The translations under genes were made by a program, and so were the position numbers. Shown in pieces: positions 45,350-54,029 of a DNA stretch of 64,000 nt. Under the pieces are notes generated by a model. That model had not been told where the DNA came from, ran no database searches, and saw only the letters and a program-made list of their open reading frames with translations. Position 1 is the first letter of the stretch, and each line of letters opens with the position of its first letter. Source of the stretch: Alphaproteobacteria bacterium (GTDB lineage Bacteria > Myxococcota_A > UBA796 > GCA-2862545); the NCBI GenBank assembly GCA_020632875.1, contig JACKET010000006.1:124001-188000 (forward strand). The letters are read 5' to 3'.

Positions 45350-47886
45350 CGCCGCTTCGCCAGCCGGCCGTCGCGCTCGCCCTCGTGCTGTCCGGCTGCA
45401 TCTTCATCACGGCGAGCACCGAAGACGAGCGGAGGAGCCGGTTCCCGGAGTCCGACACCGACACCGACACGGACGCGGACTCCGATACCGACGCCGACGC
45501 CGACACGGATTCCGACGCCGACACGGATTCCGACGCAGACTCCGACACGGACACGGACGCGGACTCCGATACCGACGCCGACACCGACGCGGACTCCGAT
45601 TCAGATACCGACACCGACGCGGACTCCGATTCGGACACCGACGCCGATACGGACACGGACGCGGACTCCGACTCCGACTCCGACTCCGACTCCGACTCCG
45701 ACTCCGACTCCGACTCCGACTCCGACGCCGACGCCGACTCCGACTCCGATGCCGACGCCGACGCCGACACCGATTCGGACACCGACACCGACTCGGATAC
45801 CGACGCCGACGTCGACGCGCTCGCGTGCGGGACGGGCCTCGACAGCGGCGACACCGCCGACCTCGCCTTCGACACCGGTCCCGACACGGGATTCCCGCTG
45901 CTCGACACGGCCGATTGGTCGGGGTGTACGGTCCAGCTCACGCCGGCAGACGACCTCGACGCCTTCGCAGATGGTCTCGGCCCGGATGCCGTGATCTGCC
46001 TGCGCGCCGGTACCTACGTCGGGAAGCTCACGGCGACCCAGACGGGGCTCACGATCCGCGGCGTGGGGCGAGGGCACACCGTCCTCGCCGACCCCGGTGG
46101 GACGGGCGAGGTCGCGTCCCTGCTGGGCACCGACACGACGCTGATGGATCTGACGGTCCAGGCGTACGTCGGGCGCCGCGGCGTGACGACGAACGCGCAG
46201 GGCATCGAGCTCCGCCGGGTCGAAGTCACCGGAGCCGACATCACGTCGGGCACCGGGGGCGGAGTGCTCGTGTTCGGCACGGGCTCGGTGCTGATCGACG
46301 ACTGCGACATCCACCACAACCACGCCACCCGGGGCGGGGGCATCGGCACGTCCGACTCCGCCACGATCGAGGTCCGGAGCAGCCGGATCACGTCGAACAC
46401 CGCGTCGCTGTACGGCGGCGGAGCGGCGGTGCTCGCCGGCAGCGGCCGGTTCGTCGACGGTACGATCTTCGCCTGGAACGACTCGAACAGTCGCGGAGGG
46501 GGCCTGGCGGCCGGAGACCTGGGGAGCGTCGAACTCGACTACACGCTGTTCTTCGCGAACCAGGCGACGAGTGGGGGAGGGCTGTCGCTGGTGGGCGGGG
46601 CAGGGGGCCCGTTCGCAGCGGTGAAGAACACGCGATTCCTCGGGAACCGGGCCACGCTCGGTGGTGGCGTCTTCGGGTCGACCGCGCCCGCGACCCTGAT
46701 CCTCGACGCCGTCGACCTGTTCGGCAACACCGCCACCAGCAATGGCGGCGGGGCCTACGTGAGCACCATCGCAGTGGAGATCGATGGCGTCGAGGCCATC
46801 GGGAACCAGGCGCCCACGGCAGGGGGAGCCAATCTCACGTCGGTCACGGGCACCCTGATCGCCTCCAGGTTCGCGTCGAACGCCGGGACCACGGCCCATG
46901 GCGGCCTCTACCTCCTCGACACCACACTCGTCGTCACGGATGTCGACATCGTCGGGAACCAGGCCGGAGGCACGTCGGCGGGGCTCTCGATCCAGGATGG
47001 CGATGTCGGCCTCGAGCGGGTCGCGATCCGCGGCAACACCGTGGCGACGGCAGCAGGAGCCGCTTCGGGCCTCGGGGTGTCGGGCACCGCCTCCATCGCG
47101 CTCGACGACATCGCCGTGACCGCCAACCAGGGCGGCGATCACGCCGTGTCGATCGGGTCCGGCGTGACGGCGAACGGGGTCTGGCAGGTGCTCGACGTGC
47201 GCGGCAACACGGCAGGTCTCGCGGCGGTCTCGGTCGCGGCGTCCGGCTTCACCCTCGAGAACGCGGCGATTGCGGGCAACGGGGGCCACGGGCTCGAGCT
47301 CACCGGTGCCGATTGGACGGTGCGCCACGTGAGCGCCGTCGGCAACGGGTCCGACGGCATCCATGCCACGGGCTGCTCCACGGCGACGCTGAGCCACGTC
47401 ACGGCGTCGTACAACACGGGCGACGGCCTCGACTCGAGCTGCTGGGGCACGACCACCAGTGCGTTCCTCCACGCCCATGGCAACACGAACGACGTCGTGG
47501 GGGGCACCCCGACGTACACCTCCTCGGTTCCGGCCTTCCGCGCCTGGTGCCCGAACGTCGGTCCCGAGCTCTGGGACCTGTTCCCCACATCCGGGCCCCT
47601 GCTGGACGTCCACATCGGTGTGCCGGACGGCGATGGCACCCCCGGTGACATCGGGGCGTACGGCGGCGGCGCCGTCGACTACCGCCACCTCTACGCCGAC
47701 GACGATCGCGACGGGCTCCCCGACGTGTGGGAGGCCCTCTACGGCGCCTGCGATCCTGCGGACGATCCCGATGGCGACCAGGTGGACACGCTCGCCGAGC
47801 TCGCGCAGCGCACCATCCCCACCGAGCCGGACTGCGACGGAGACGGCACCGACGACGGCGCCGACACCCAACCCACCACCCCCTGA
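45346..47886 (+). CDS. lipoprotein with Asp-rich stalk and right-handed beta-helix
   Basis: This 846-residue protein starts at a GTG overlapping the preceding stop. The lipobox is LSGC. Residues about 35-160 are an Asp-Xaa stalk. About residues 185-770 form a parallel beta-helix with many PbH1-like coils (LTIRGVGRGHTVLA, HNHATRGGGIGTSDS, NTASLYGGGAAV and similar Gly-Gly turns). The last 60 residues have thrombospondin-type-3-like calcium loops (DDDRDGLPDVWE, DCDGDGTDDGAD). The protein would be displayed on the outer membrane as an adhesin or polysaccharide-binding protein. It is the last gene of the kinase operon starting at 42953. Confidence 0.88.
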   Translation: MTPLRQPAVALALVLSGCIFITASTEDERRSRFPESDTDTDTDADSDTDADADTDSDADTDSDADSDTDTDADSDTDADTDADSDSDTDTDADSDSDTDADTDTDADSDSDSDSDSDSDSDSDSDSDADADSDSDADADADTDSDTDTDSDTDADVDALACGTGLDSGDTADLAFDTGPDTGFPLLDTADWSGCTVQLTPADDLDAFADGLGPDAVICLRAGTYVGKLTATQTGLTIRGVGRGHTVLADPGGTGEVASLLGTDTTLMDLTVQAYVGRRGVTTNAQGIELRRVEVTGADITSGTGGGVLVFGTGSVLIDDCDIHHNHATRGGGIGTSDSATIEVRSSRITSNTASLYGGGAAVLAGSGRFVDGTIFAWNDSNSRGGGLAAGDLGSVELDYTLFFANQATSGGGLSLVGGAGGPFAAVKNTRFLGNRATLGGGVFGSTAPATLILDAVDLFGNTATSNGGGAYVSTIAVEIDGVEAIGNQAPTAGGANLTSVTGTLIASRFASNAGTTAHGGLYLLDTTLVVTDVDIVGNQAGGTSAGLSIQDGDVGLERVAIRGNTVATAAGAASGLGVSGTASIALDDIAVTANQGGDHAVSIGSGVTANGVWQVLDVRGNTAGLAAVSVAASGFTLENAAIAGNGGHGLELTGADWTVRHVSAVGNGSDGIHATGCSTATLSHVTASYNTGDGLDSSCWGTTTSAFLHAHGNTNDVVGGTPTYTSSVPAFRAWCPNVGPELWDLFPTSGPLLDVHIGVPDGDGTPGDIGAYGGGAVDYRHLYADDDRDGLPDVWEALYGACDPADDPDGDQVDTLAELAQRTIPTEPDCDGDGTDDGADTQPTTP
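45451..45822 (+). repeat. Asp-Xaa stalk coding repeat
   Basis: A 370-base block coding Asp alternating with Thr, Ser, Ala and rarely Val. It contains a run of about ten GACTCC units near 45668-45727, which is close to a true microsatellite and may vary in length. Confidence 0.85.
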
Positions 47887-47906
47887 CCGACGGAGGCTGC
47901 GCCTAC

Positions 47907-48293
47907 TTGCCACCCATCGAGAACCTGATCGCCATCGTCTGCATGCTCTCCGTGTTCGCGTTCGTGTTCAGCGGCACGATCTTCGGGCTGTTCGCCGCGC
48001 GGTGGGGCCGGAAGGAGGTCGCGGTCGTCCGATCATCGGAACGAACCGACATCCTCGACGAGCGCAAGCAGTACAAGCACCGGCTGGTCCTCGAGCTGAA
48101 GGGGGCCGACGGCGCGCCGTACGAGGTCACCGTGGTCCAGACGCTGCCGTGGGTTCGCGCGATGCCGCCGTCCCCGGGGTCTCGCGTGCAGGTGAAGGTG
48201 CTCGGCCGGGGCCGCGGCGTGTTCGTGCTGGGGCCCGCGATGAACGAGCGCTTCGAGAAGGCCCTCGCGGACGAGGGAATCACGCCCCCCTGA
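47907..48293 (+). CDS. small membrane-anchored protein
   Basis: From a TTG at 47907 the protein has 128 residues; the alternative ATG at 47943 would cut into the single transmembrane helix (LIAIVCMLSVFAFVFSGTIFGL). The cytoplasmic part contains KHRLVLELKGADG and EVTVVQTLPWVRAMPPSPGSRVQ, an SH3-like or DUF3592-like small beta domain. A GGAGG lies at 47892-47896. It follows the beta-helix lipoprotein gene by 20 bases and converges with the HEAT-like gene (3 bases between stops). No specific function is recognisable. Confidence 0.65.
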   Translation: MPPIENLIAIVCMLSVFAFVFSGTIFGLFAARWGRKEVAVVRSSERTDILDERKQYKHRLVLELKGADGAPYEVTVVQTLPWVRAMPPSPGSRVQVKVLGRGRGVFVLGPAMNERFEKALADEGITPP

Positions 48294-48296
48294 GCT

Positions 48297-50090
48297 TCAC
48301 CGCTCGAGCTTCGCGACCGTCCGTCGCACGCGGGCCTCGATTGCGGCATCCCCAAGCGGGACGACGTGCCCGATGGGGGTTCCGAGCCGCACCCGCATCG
48401 CGAGCCATGCCTCGCGGCGCCCGATCCACGCGGGCACGGAGCCATCCGTCGACAGCTGCTCGATTTGGTGCCGCGCCGACGCGGCGACGGGCCCGAGGCG
48501 CCCCAGGGCATCCTGGACGGCCGTGACCACCGGCTCGTGCGTGGCCCGTGCCACGCGGCGCTCCGCCCCGGTGCGGCCGCTGTCGACGAGCGGGAGATGG
48601 GCGTCGAGCAGGGCCAGGAGGCGCGGGACCGCCGCGCTCCCCTGATCGGCGAGGCGCGTGATCAGCCCCCCGGCGCGCACGCGCTGGATGGGGTCGTCGA
48701 GCAGTGCGTCCTCGGTGGGAGTCAGCGTCGCGAAACTGCCGGGCGGCATGCGATCGAGGTGGTGGCTCAGGGTCCCGGCGTCACCGGACTCCTCCGGCGT
48801 GCTCTCTGCGATGCGTGCAACCATCGCGTCGCGGAAGGGCGTCAGATCGCCGAAGACCTCGGGGAGCGCGTGGGCGCGGTACAGCTCCTTCACCCGGCGG
48901 TCGCGCAGCGCGCGGCGGGTGAGGTCGATGTCCCCGTCGGTCGGCCGGGCGTGGGCGAGTGCCCGGACGTACGGCGCGAACGACGCGAACGCGGGGTCGC
49001 GATTCGTGCGTCCGGGGTCGCTGAGACCTGCGTCGAGGGCCGACCGGAGCGCATCGAGCACGTCGGTCTCCGGTGCGGGAAGGCCGAGGTCGGTGAGCGC
49101 ACGCAGCGCGTGTACCGCGCCGAGCATCGCGTCTCCGACGCCCGGGTCGCCGTGGGTCCAGCGGTGCCATCGAAAGAAGATCTCGTTCATCCCCTGCATG
49201 TGCAGGCCCACGAGCAGCGGGGGCCGGGGCGCCGTGATCGACACGCGCCGGAATCGCGCGATGCACGCGCCCGCGCTGTCCTCGACGACCAGCGAGCGCA
49301 CCGAGGGCGTGGAGGCGCCGAGCGACCAGCGATGGGCCCTCGCGGAGAAGCGGTCCTCCCAGAGCTCCCGGACGCGGACGTCGAATCGCGGCATGGCCCG
49401 GTCCATCACCAGGCACCCGTCGACGAGGGCGGCGAGCAGGTGCGCCTCGCAGGCCCTCCGTGCTTCGGGCGTGTCTCCGAGGGCCTCGACGCGGTGCGAC
49501 AGGAGCGGGCGCGCCAGGAGACGGTCGCCGCGCTCGCCCCGCGGGACGATGCGAAAGGTCCGTGCAGAGGGGACCAGCTCGCCGTCCGGGCGCGACGCGT
49601 TCAGCGTGACGGAGGTCACACCGGGGAGGCCGAGCACGGCGAGTGCGAGAGCGTCGCACCGATAGGGCCGCGATCCGTCCACGCGCACCGAGGGATCCTG
49701 GTCCCACTGCCCACCTCCGATCAGGTCGAGCCGCACATCGCCGCTGAGCGCGAAGCGCTCGGGTGGACGCACGTCGGGGAGAGCGAGGCGACGCAGGGTC
49801 GCTCTCGCCGCGAGGTTCCCCGGGACCGTGACGCCGACGAGCCCTCCCGACGCGAGGAGCACCGCGGCCAGAGCCGCGCCCCCGTCGCCGAGAGCGGGCT
49901 GGAGGGGGAACCAGAGCAGCGCGAAGCAGGCGCCCCAGAAGAAGGCGGTGGGTAGGGCGCCCATCACGACCCCGGGGAGGACGAGCAGCATCAGACCGAC
50001 GAGCACCAGGCCCGGCATCGCGAGGATGACGGCCGCTCCGACCCCGGTGACGAGCAGGTAGAGCAGCAGCGCGTCCCGCATGCCGTCCAC
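48297..50090 (-). CDS. membrane protein with HEAT-like repeats
   Basis: This 597-residue protein starts at one of two close ATGs (50090 or 50081). The first 100 residues have three or four hydrophobic segments (ALLLYLLVTGVGAAVILAMPGLVLVGLMLLVLPG in parts, LPTAFFWGACFALLWF). The soluble remainder has regions of alternating helices (VPRLLALLDAHLPL, AVQDALGRLGPVAA) resembling HEAT repeats at the C-terminus, and a beta-rich middle. I know no family. It sits between the small membrane protein and a LysR gene. The repeats suggest a scaffold at the inner membrane. Confidence 0.66.
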   Translation of the reverse strand: MDGMRDALLLYLLVTGVGAAVILAMPGLVLVGLMLLVLPGVVMGALPTAFFWGACFALLWFPLQPALGDGGAALAAVLLASGGLVGVTVPGNLAARATLRRLALPDVRPPERFALSGDVRLDLIGGGQWDQDPSVRVDGSRPYRCDALALAVLGLPGVTSVTLNASRPDGELVPSARTFRIVPRGERGDRLLARPLLSHRVEALGDTPEARRACEAHLLAALVDGCLVMDRAMPRFDVRVRELWEDRFSARAHRWSLGASTPSVRSLVVEDSAGACIARFRRVSITAPRPPLLVGLHMQGMNEIFFRWHRWTHGDPGVGDAMLGAVHALRALTDLGLPAPETDVLDALRSALDAGLSDPGRTNRDPAFASFAPYVRALAHARPTDGDIDLTRRALRDRRVKELYRAHALPEVFGDLTPFRDAMVARIAESTPEESGDAGTLSHHLDRMPPGSFATLTPTEDALLDDPIQRVRAGGLITRLADQGSAAVPRLLALLDAHLPLVDSGRTGAERRVARATHEPVVTAVQDALGRLGPVAASARHQIEQLSTDGSVPAWIGRREAWLAMRVRLGTPIGHVVPLGDAAIEARVRRTVAKLER

Positions 50091-50098
50091 CTACGGGC

Positions 50099-50992
50099 TC
50101 AGCGCTCGTCCCGCACGTCGAAGTGGTCGACCACCGCGTCCATGAACACGCGCACCCGCAGCGGGAGCAGCGTGCGGCGCGCCACGATCAACCGCACGGC
50201 GGCCGTCACGCCGACGATGCCGGGGAGCACACGCACCAGGCGACCCTGGGCGAACGCAGGCCCGCTGTTGAGGTCGGAGAGCAGCGCGATGCCCTGCCCC
50301 TGGAGCGCCGCCTCACGCAGAAGCGCGGCGTCGTTCGTGACGAATCGGCCGTCGACCTTGAACCGCCCGCCGTCGACCAACGGCCACCACACCCGGGGCC
50401 GCCCGGAGCCGCTGTGCCCGCGGAGCAGGTCGTGGTCGGCCAGATCCGCGACGCGCTGCGGCGTGCCGCGGGCAGCCAGGTAGGCCGGTGAAGCGACGAG
50501 GCTCACGCCGCCCGCCGCGAGGGTGCGGGTGACGAGGTCGGGGTCGCGCGGATCGCCCGCCCAGATGGCCGCATCGAAGCCCTCGGACCGCAGGTCGACC
50601 AGCCGGACGTTCGCCACGACCTCGACGGCCAGGCGGGGGTGCGCGGCCTGCAGGTGCTTCACGACCGCCGCCATCGGGACCGTGAGCAGCGGAAGCACCG
50701 ACACGCGCACCGTACCGACCACCGCGTGCGCGTCGGCCCGCACGTCGGCTTCGATGGCCGCCCAGTCGTCGAGCAGCGGACGGATCCGCTCGTACAGTCG
50801 CTGCCCCGCGGCGGTCGTGGTGATGCGACGGGTCGTGCGGTGCAGCAGCGCCACGCCGAGGTCCGACTCGAGGCGCGCGAGGTACCGCGACACCGTGGGG
50901 CGCGGGAGCCCGAGCCGCGCGCTGGCGGCCGTGATCGTGCCCAGCTCGACGGCCGTGACGAACGCTTCGTAGTGCGGCCCGGCAGACAGCAT
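50099..50992 (-). CDS. LysR-family transcriptional regulator
   Basis: This protein has 297 residues from the ATG at 50992, which has AGGAGG upstream (an upstream ATG at 51031 has none). The HTH covers residues 1-60 (FVTAVELGTITAASARLGLP, RPTVSRYLARLESDLGVALLHRTTRR in parts), followed by a substrate-binding domain (VGTVRVSVLPLL, DLRSEGFDAAIWAGD). It is very similar in design to the LysR gene at 28524. A perfect inverted repeat CACTCGT-N12-ACGAGTG lies just upstream of its start at 51011-51036 and may also control the divergent esterase lipoprotein. Confidence 0.92.
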   Translation of the reverse strand: MLSAGPHYEAFVTAVELGTITAASARLGLPRPTVSRYLARLESDLGVALLHRTTRRITTTAAGQRLYERIRPLLDDWAAIEADVRADAHAVVGTVRVSVLPLLTVPMAAVVKHLQAAHPRLAVEVVANVRLVDLRSEGFDAAIWAGDPRDPDLVTRTLAAGGVSLVASPAYLAARGTPQRVADLADHDLLRGHSGSGRPRVWWPLVDGGRFKVDGRFVTNDAALLREAALQGQGIALLSDLNSGPAFAQGRLVRVLPGIVGVTAAVRLIVARRTLLPLRVRVFMDAVVDHFDVRDER

Positions 50993-51010
50993 CCGACCTC
51001 CTCGCTCCAC

Positions 51011-51036
51011 CACTCGTAACAGATTCAGCACGAGTG
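51011..51036. promoter_or_regulatory. LysR-type binding palindrome
   Basis: CACTCGT at 51011-51017 and ACGAGTG at 51030-51036 are exact complements with a 12-base spacer. It lies 18 bases before the lysR ATG (minus strand) and 125 bases before the lipoprotein gene on the plus strand. Confidence 0.65.
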
Positions 51037-51161
51037 CTGTCCATCGGAGCGCCTACTCGATGCAGATCCGGACGAGTACGTGCACCCAGAAATCACAGGG
51101 AGGCGTCAGCGGCTCGGGCCGCCGAAGGCTCCCGGTCGCGGGAATTCCCCGGGAGTCCACC

Positions 51162-51962
51162 ATGTTCCGCTCGATCTCGATCCTTCCGCTACTCGTCGCC
51201 TGCGCGCCGGAGCCCACGGACGACACCCCCGCCACGCCCCCGGCGCTCGTCTGCGACGACGCGTCGTGCGTCCGTGATGGCGACCACCGGTTCGACGACG
51301 CGGGATCCTCGCGTCGGGTGCTCGCGTTCATGCCGGAGGAGACGGCCGGTGCGCCCGTCCTGTTCGTGTTCCACCACCTCGGCGGGTCTCCCGAGGAGCT
51401 CCTGTCGTGGATGCCGGTCGACCGGGCCGTCGAGGACGGGTTCATCGTCGTGGCGCCCGCCTCGCGGGGCCTGTTCGGCTCCGAGTGGGCGGTCACCGGC
51501 GCGCCTGGCTCGAACGCGGACGTGAAGCTGTTCGACGCCCTTCTCGACAGCCTGATCGAGGTCCAGGCCGCCGACCCCGACCACGTCTATGTCACGGGCT
51601 TCAGCGCCGGCGGATTGTTCACGAGCTACCTGACGATGCACCGGGCCGAGCGGATCGCCGCGACGGCGCCGTTCTCCGGAGGAGCGCCGGAGGGCACCTA
51701 CGTGACGCCGGCGACCGACCTCCCCGTCATGCTGAGCTGGGGCGGGTCGTGGGACAGTTACGGGGGATTCGACTTCGAGGACGCCACCCTGAACCTCGCC
51801 AGCGAGCTCGTCGCAGACGGACACGTCGTGCAGGCCTGCGACCACGGCCTCGGCCACTGGTTGCCCGCGGATGCCGCCGAGCGCACGCGCACGTTCTTCG
51901 GCACCCACGCGACCACCGGTCGGGTGGCGGACTTCGCGGCCTGCGTGCGGATGGAGCCGTGA
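51162..51962 (+). CDS. poly(3-hydroxybutyrate)-depolymerase-like lipoprotein esterase
   Basis: This protein has 266 residues from the ATG at 51162 (GGGAG upstream) with lipobox LLVAC. It has the LpqC/PHB-depolymerase pattern: a beta strand APVLFVFHHLGGSPEEL with an oxyanion-like HHLGG, DHVYVTGFSAGGLFTSYL containing the nucleophile Ser in GFSAGG (about residue 150), and a His in HGLGHWLP near 235. It is extracytoplasmic and lipid-anchored, and probably acts on a polyester or acylated carbohydrate. Its stop shares a base with the next start (TGATG), so it is translationally coupled to the propeller gene. The divergent LysR probably regulates it. Confidence 0.85.
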   Translation: MFRSISILPLLVACAPEPTDDTPATPPALVCDDASCVRDGDHRFDDAGSSRRVLAFMPEETAGAPVLFVFHHLGGSPEELLSWMPVDRAVEDGFIVVAPASRGLFGSEWAVTGAPGSNADVKLFDALLDSLIEVQAADPDHVYVTGFSAGGLFTSYLTMHRAERIAATAPFSGGAPEGTYVTPATDLPVMLSWGGSWDSYGGFDFEDATLNLASELVADGHVVQACDHGLGHWLPADAAERTRTFFGTHATTGRVADFAACVRMEP

Positions 51963-52864
51963 TGCGTGTTCTGCTGCTCGCCCTGGCCGCGTGCACCGGC
52001 GAGCCCGAGGTCCCCGTCGAGCCCCTGCACGCCGACTACGTGCTCTCGGATGGCGTCGAGTATCCAGAGGGATTCGCGTTTCATCATGAAGAACGTGCAT
52101 TCTTCGTCGGTAGCCTCGGGAATGGCGGCATCGCCCGCGTGGATGCCGACGGCACCGAGACCGCGGTGTTCACGCCCACAGAGGCGGGTTGGTCGACGCT
52201 CGGGATGAAGGTCCACCCCGACACGGGCGAGGTGCTCGTGTGTGCCGTGCGCGACCCCAGCACGCCCGACGCGGTGTCGGAGCTGTGGGTGCTCGACCCC
52301 ACCGCGGGCGACGTCGCGACCCACGCGCTCGCCGGTGCGCCGAACGACTGCAACGACGTCGTGGCCGTCGGGAGCGACGTGTACCTGACCGACCGCGAGA
52401 CGCCCCGCATCCACCGCGTCGATCTCGCGACGGGTGAGGCGTCCGTCTGGCTGGAGCACCCGGCGCTCACCCCGCAGATCATCGGGAACAACGGCATCGT
52501 GCAGGCCGGCGACGCGCTCCTCGTGGGCCAGTACGCGCCAGCGCGTGTCCTCCGCGTGCCGCTCGACGCGCCCGATGCCCTCGAAGAGGTCGTCCTGGCG
52601 GGCGATTCCATCGGGTCCCTCCCGAATGGCGCAGACGGCATGGCGTGGCACGGCGAGACCCTCGTGGTCGCCGCGAACCGCCGGCTCGCCCGGCTGACCT
52701 CCACCGACGGCTGGCAGACCGCCCAGGTCGCCGCGGTCGACCTCGACGTGGGCGTGGCCGCCGTGACCGTGGCCGAAGACCGGCTCTACGGCCTCAAGGG
52801 CGAGGTGGTGGCCTTCGTGCTCGGCACGCCGACCGACCTCCCGTTCCGCATCCTCGAGCTGTGA
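51962..52864 (+). CDS. SMP-30/gluconolactonase-like beta-propeller lipoprotein
   Basis: This 300-residue protein starts at an ATG overlapping the previous stop. The N-terminus MRVLLLALAAC is a lipoprotein signal. The mature part is a six-blade beta-propeller of the SMP-30/gluconolactonase/LRE type: VEYPEGFAFHHEERAFFVGSLG at the start, then NNGIVQAGDALLVGQY, NGADGMAWHGETLVVAANRRL and similar blades. These proteins bind a divalent metal and hydrolyse lactones or other esters. Co-translation with the esterase at 51162 suggests both act on the same substrate outside the cytoplasm. Confidence 0.8.
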   Translation: MRVLLLALAACTGEPEVPVEPLHADYVLSDGVEYPEGFAFHHEERAFFVGSLGNGGIARVDADGTETAVFTPTEAGWSTLGMKVHPDTGEVLVCAVRDPSTPDAVSELWVLDPTAGDVATHALAGAPNDCNDVVAVGSDVYLTDRETPRIHRVDLATGEASVWLEHPALTPQIIGNNGIVQAGDALLVGQYAPARVLRVPLDAPDALEEVVLAGDSIGSLPNGADGMAWHGETLVVAANRRLARLTSTDGWQTAQVAAVDLDVGVAAVTVAEDRLYGLKGEVVAFVLGTPTDLPFRILEL

Positions 52865-53042
52865 TCCGCCGCGGTCCGGCTCCGCTGCATTGTGACCGGT
52901 CTGAGACCCTGGCGGGAGTGGCGCTGTGAAGTCCAATCTCGTCGGTCGGCGCCGTGGATTGCCCCGAGCCCGGTTGAACGGCGGCCGCCACCCGCGAATC
53001 CTGGCGATGCGTGGCCGCCGTGGGGCCACCGGGGAGGCGAGG

Positions 53043-54029
53043 ATGAAGAAGCTGCTGTTCGGTCTGGTCTTGCTGTGCGCGGTGGAGGGGGAATCCCATG
53101 CACTCGGCTGTTGGCCGTACGTCGTGGGTCCGTCCGACCTGGATTTCATCTACACGGACTCCTCCGGCGTGGCGATCCCGTATCGCTACATCATCAAGGT
53201 CCCCTCCGGATACGACTGCACGGGCGACCCGTCACCGCTGGTGTTGATGTTCCATGGGGGCCATCAGGCGCTCGACGACTTCACGACCACGGACTTCGCG
53301 ATCGACTTCGCCATCGAGGCATCCGACCGCGACGCCGTGATCATCGCGCTCGAGGCGAATGCCGCGAAGAAATGGAACCACGGCGTCGGCGCCGACGTTC
53401 CGGACGACGAGCACGTCGAGGTCGTGCGCGCGCTGCTCGAGTACGTCGTCGGCACCAACAGCACGCCCGGTGAGATGAACATCGACCGCGACCAGATTCA
53501 CGGGCTCGGGTTCTCGAACGGCGGCATCTTCGTGCAGCACCTGTCGAACCAGATGCCGAACCTGTTCGGCGCCATCGCGGTCATCGCGAGCGTCTCGGGT
53601 GCCTACGACACCACCTGCGACCCGTTCGCCGCCGGGTGTGTGCCCGCCAGCTACGACAACGTGTGGGAGCAGTCGTCCCCCGTGGCGACCGCGACGGATG
53701 TCGACGTGATGCTCGTACGCGGGGAAGTCGATGGCACGTTCCAACATCCCGGTGGCTGGTTCCTGAGCTGGTGGTTCACCCAGACCTGGACGCTCGCCTC
53801 GTACGCGTCGACCGACCCGTCGGAGTACGGCCTCTGGAAGTCGTCGGTCGGCTGCACGACCGAGACCCTGTCCTCCACGGCCGACTACGAGCGGAGGAAC
53901 TGCACGGGCAGCACCGATCTCCGCATGGACGTGGTCTACGACATGGGACACGAGCTGCCCACGACGGCCAACACGTCCTACGATGGGCCAGCAAAGGTCG
54001 CGACCTTCCTGTTCAACCACCCGAAGTAG
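53043..54029 (+). CDS. secreted PHB-depolymerase-like esterase
   Basis: This protein has 328 residues from the ATG at 53043 (GGGGAGGCGAGG upstream); an in-frame ATG at 52926 would add a basic, non-signal extension. The signal peptide is MKKLLFGLVLLCAVEGESHA. The alpha/beta-hydrolase shows VLMFHGGHQALD (oxyanion region), QIHGLGFSNGGIFVQHL with Ser in GFSNGG (about 160), a candidate Asp in DVMLVRGEVDG, and a His in DMGHELP near the C-terminus. There are six Cys for disulfides. It is a close relative in family, not in sequence, of the lipoprotein at 51162. The target is unknown but probably a polyester or feruloyl-like ester. Confidence 0.85.
   Translation: MKKLLFGLVLLCAVEGESHALGCWPYVVGPSDLDFIYTDSSGVAIPYRYIIKVPSGYDCTGDPSPLVLMFHGGHQALDDFTTTDFAIDFAIEASDRDAVIIALEANAAKKWNHGVGADVPDDEHVEVVRALLEYVVGTNSTPGEMNIDRDQIHGLGFSNGGIFVQHLSNQMPNLFGAIAVIASVSGAYDTTCDPFAAGCVPASYDNVWEQSSPVATATDVDVMLVRGEVDGTFQHPGGWFLSWWFTQTWTLASYASTDPSEYGLWKSSVGCTTETLSSTADYERRNCTGSTDLRMDVVYDMGHELPTTANTSYDGPAKVATFLFNHPK

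Noticed and set aside
45601..47913. Antisense open frame across the beta-helix lipoprotein
   Set aside because: Same cause: the Asp-stalk codons read as Val-Gly/Ser on the other strand. No start signal or domain.
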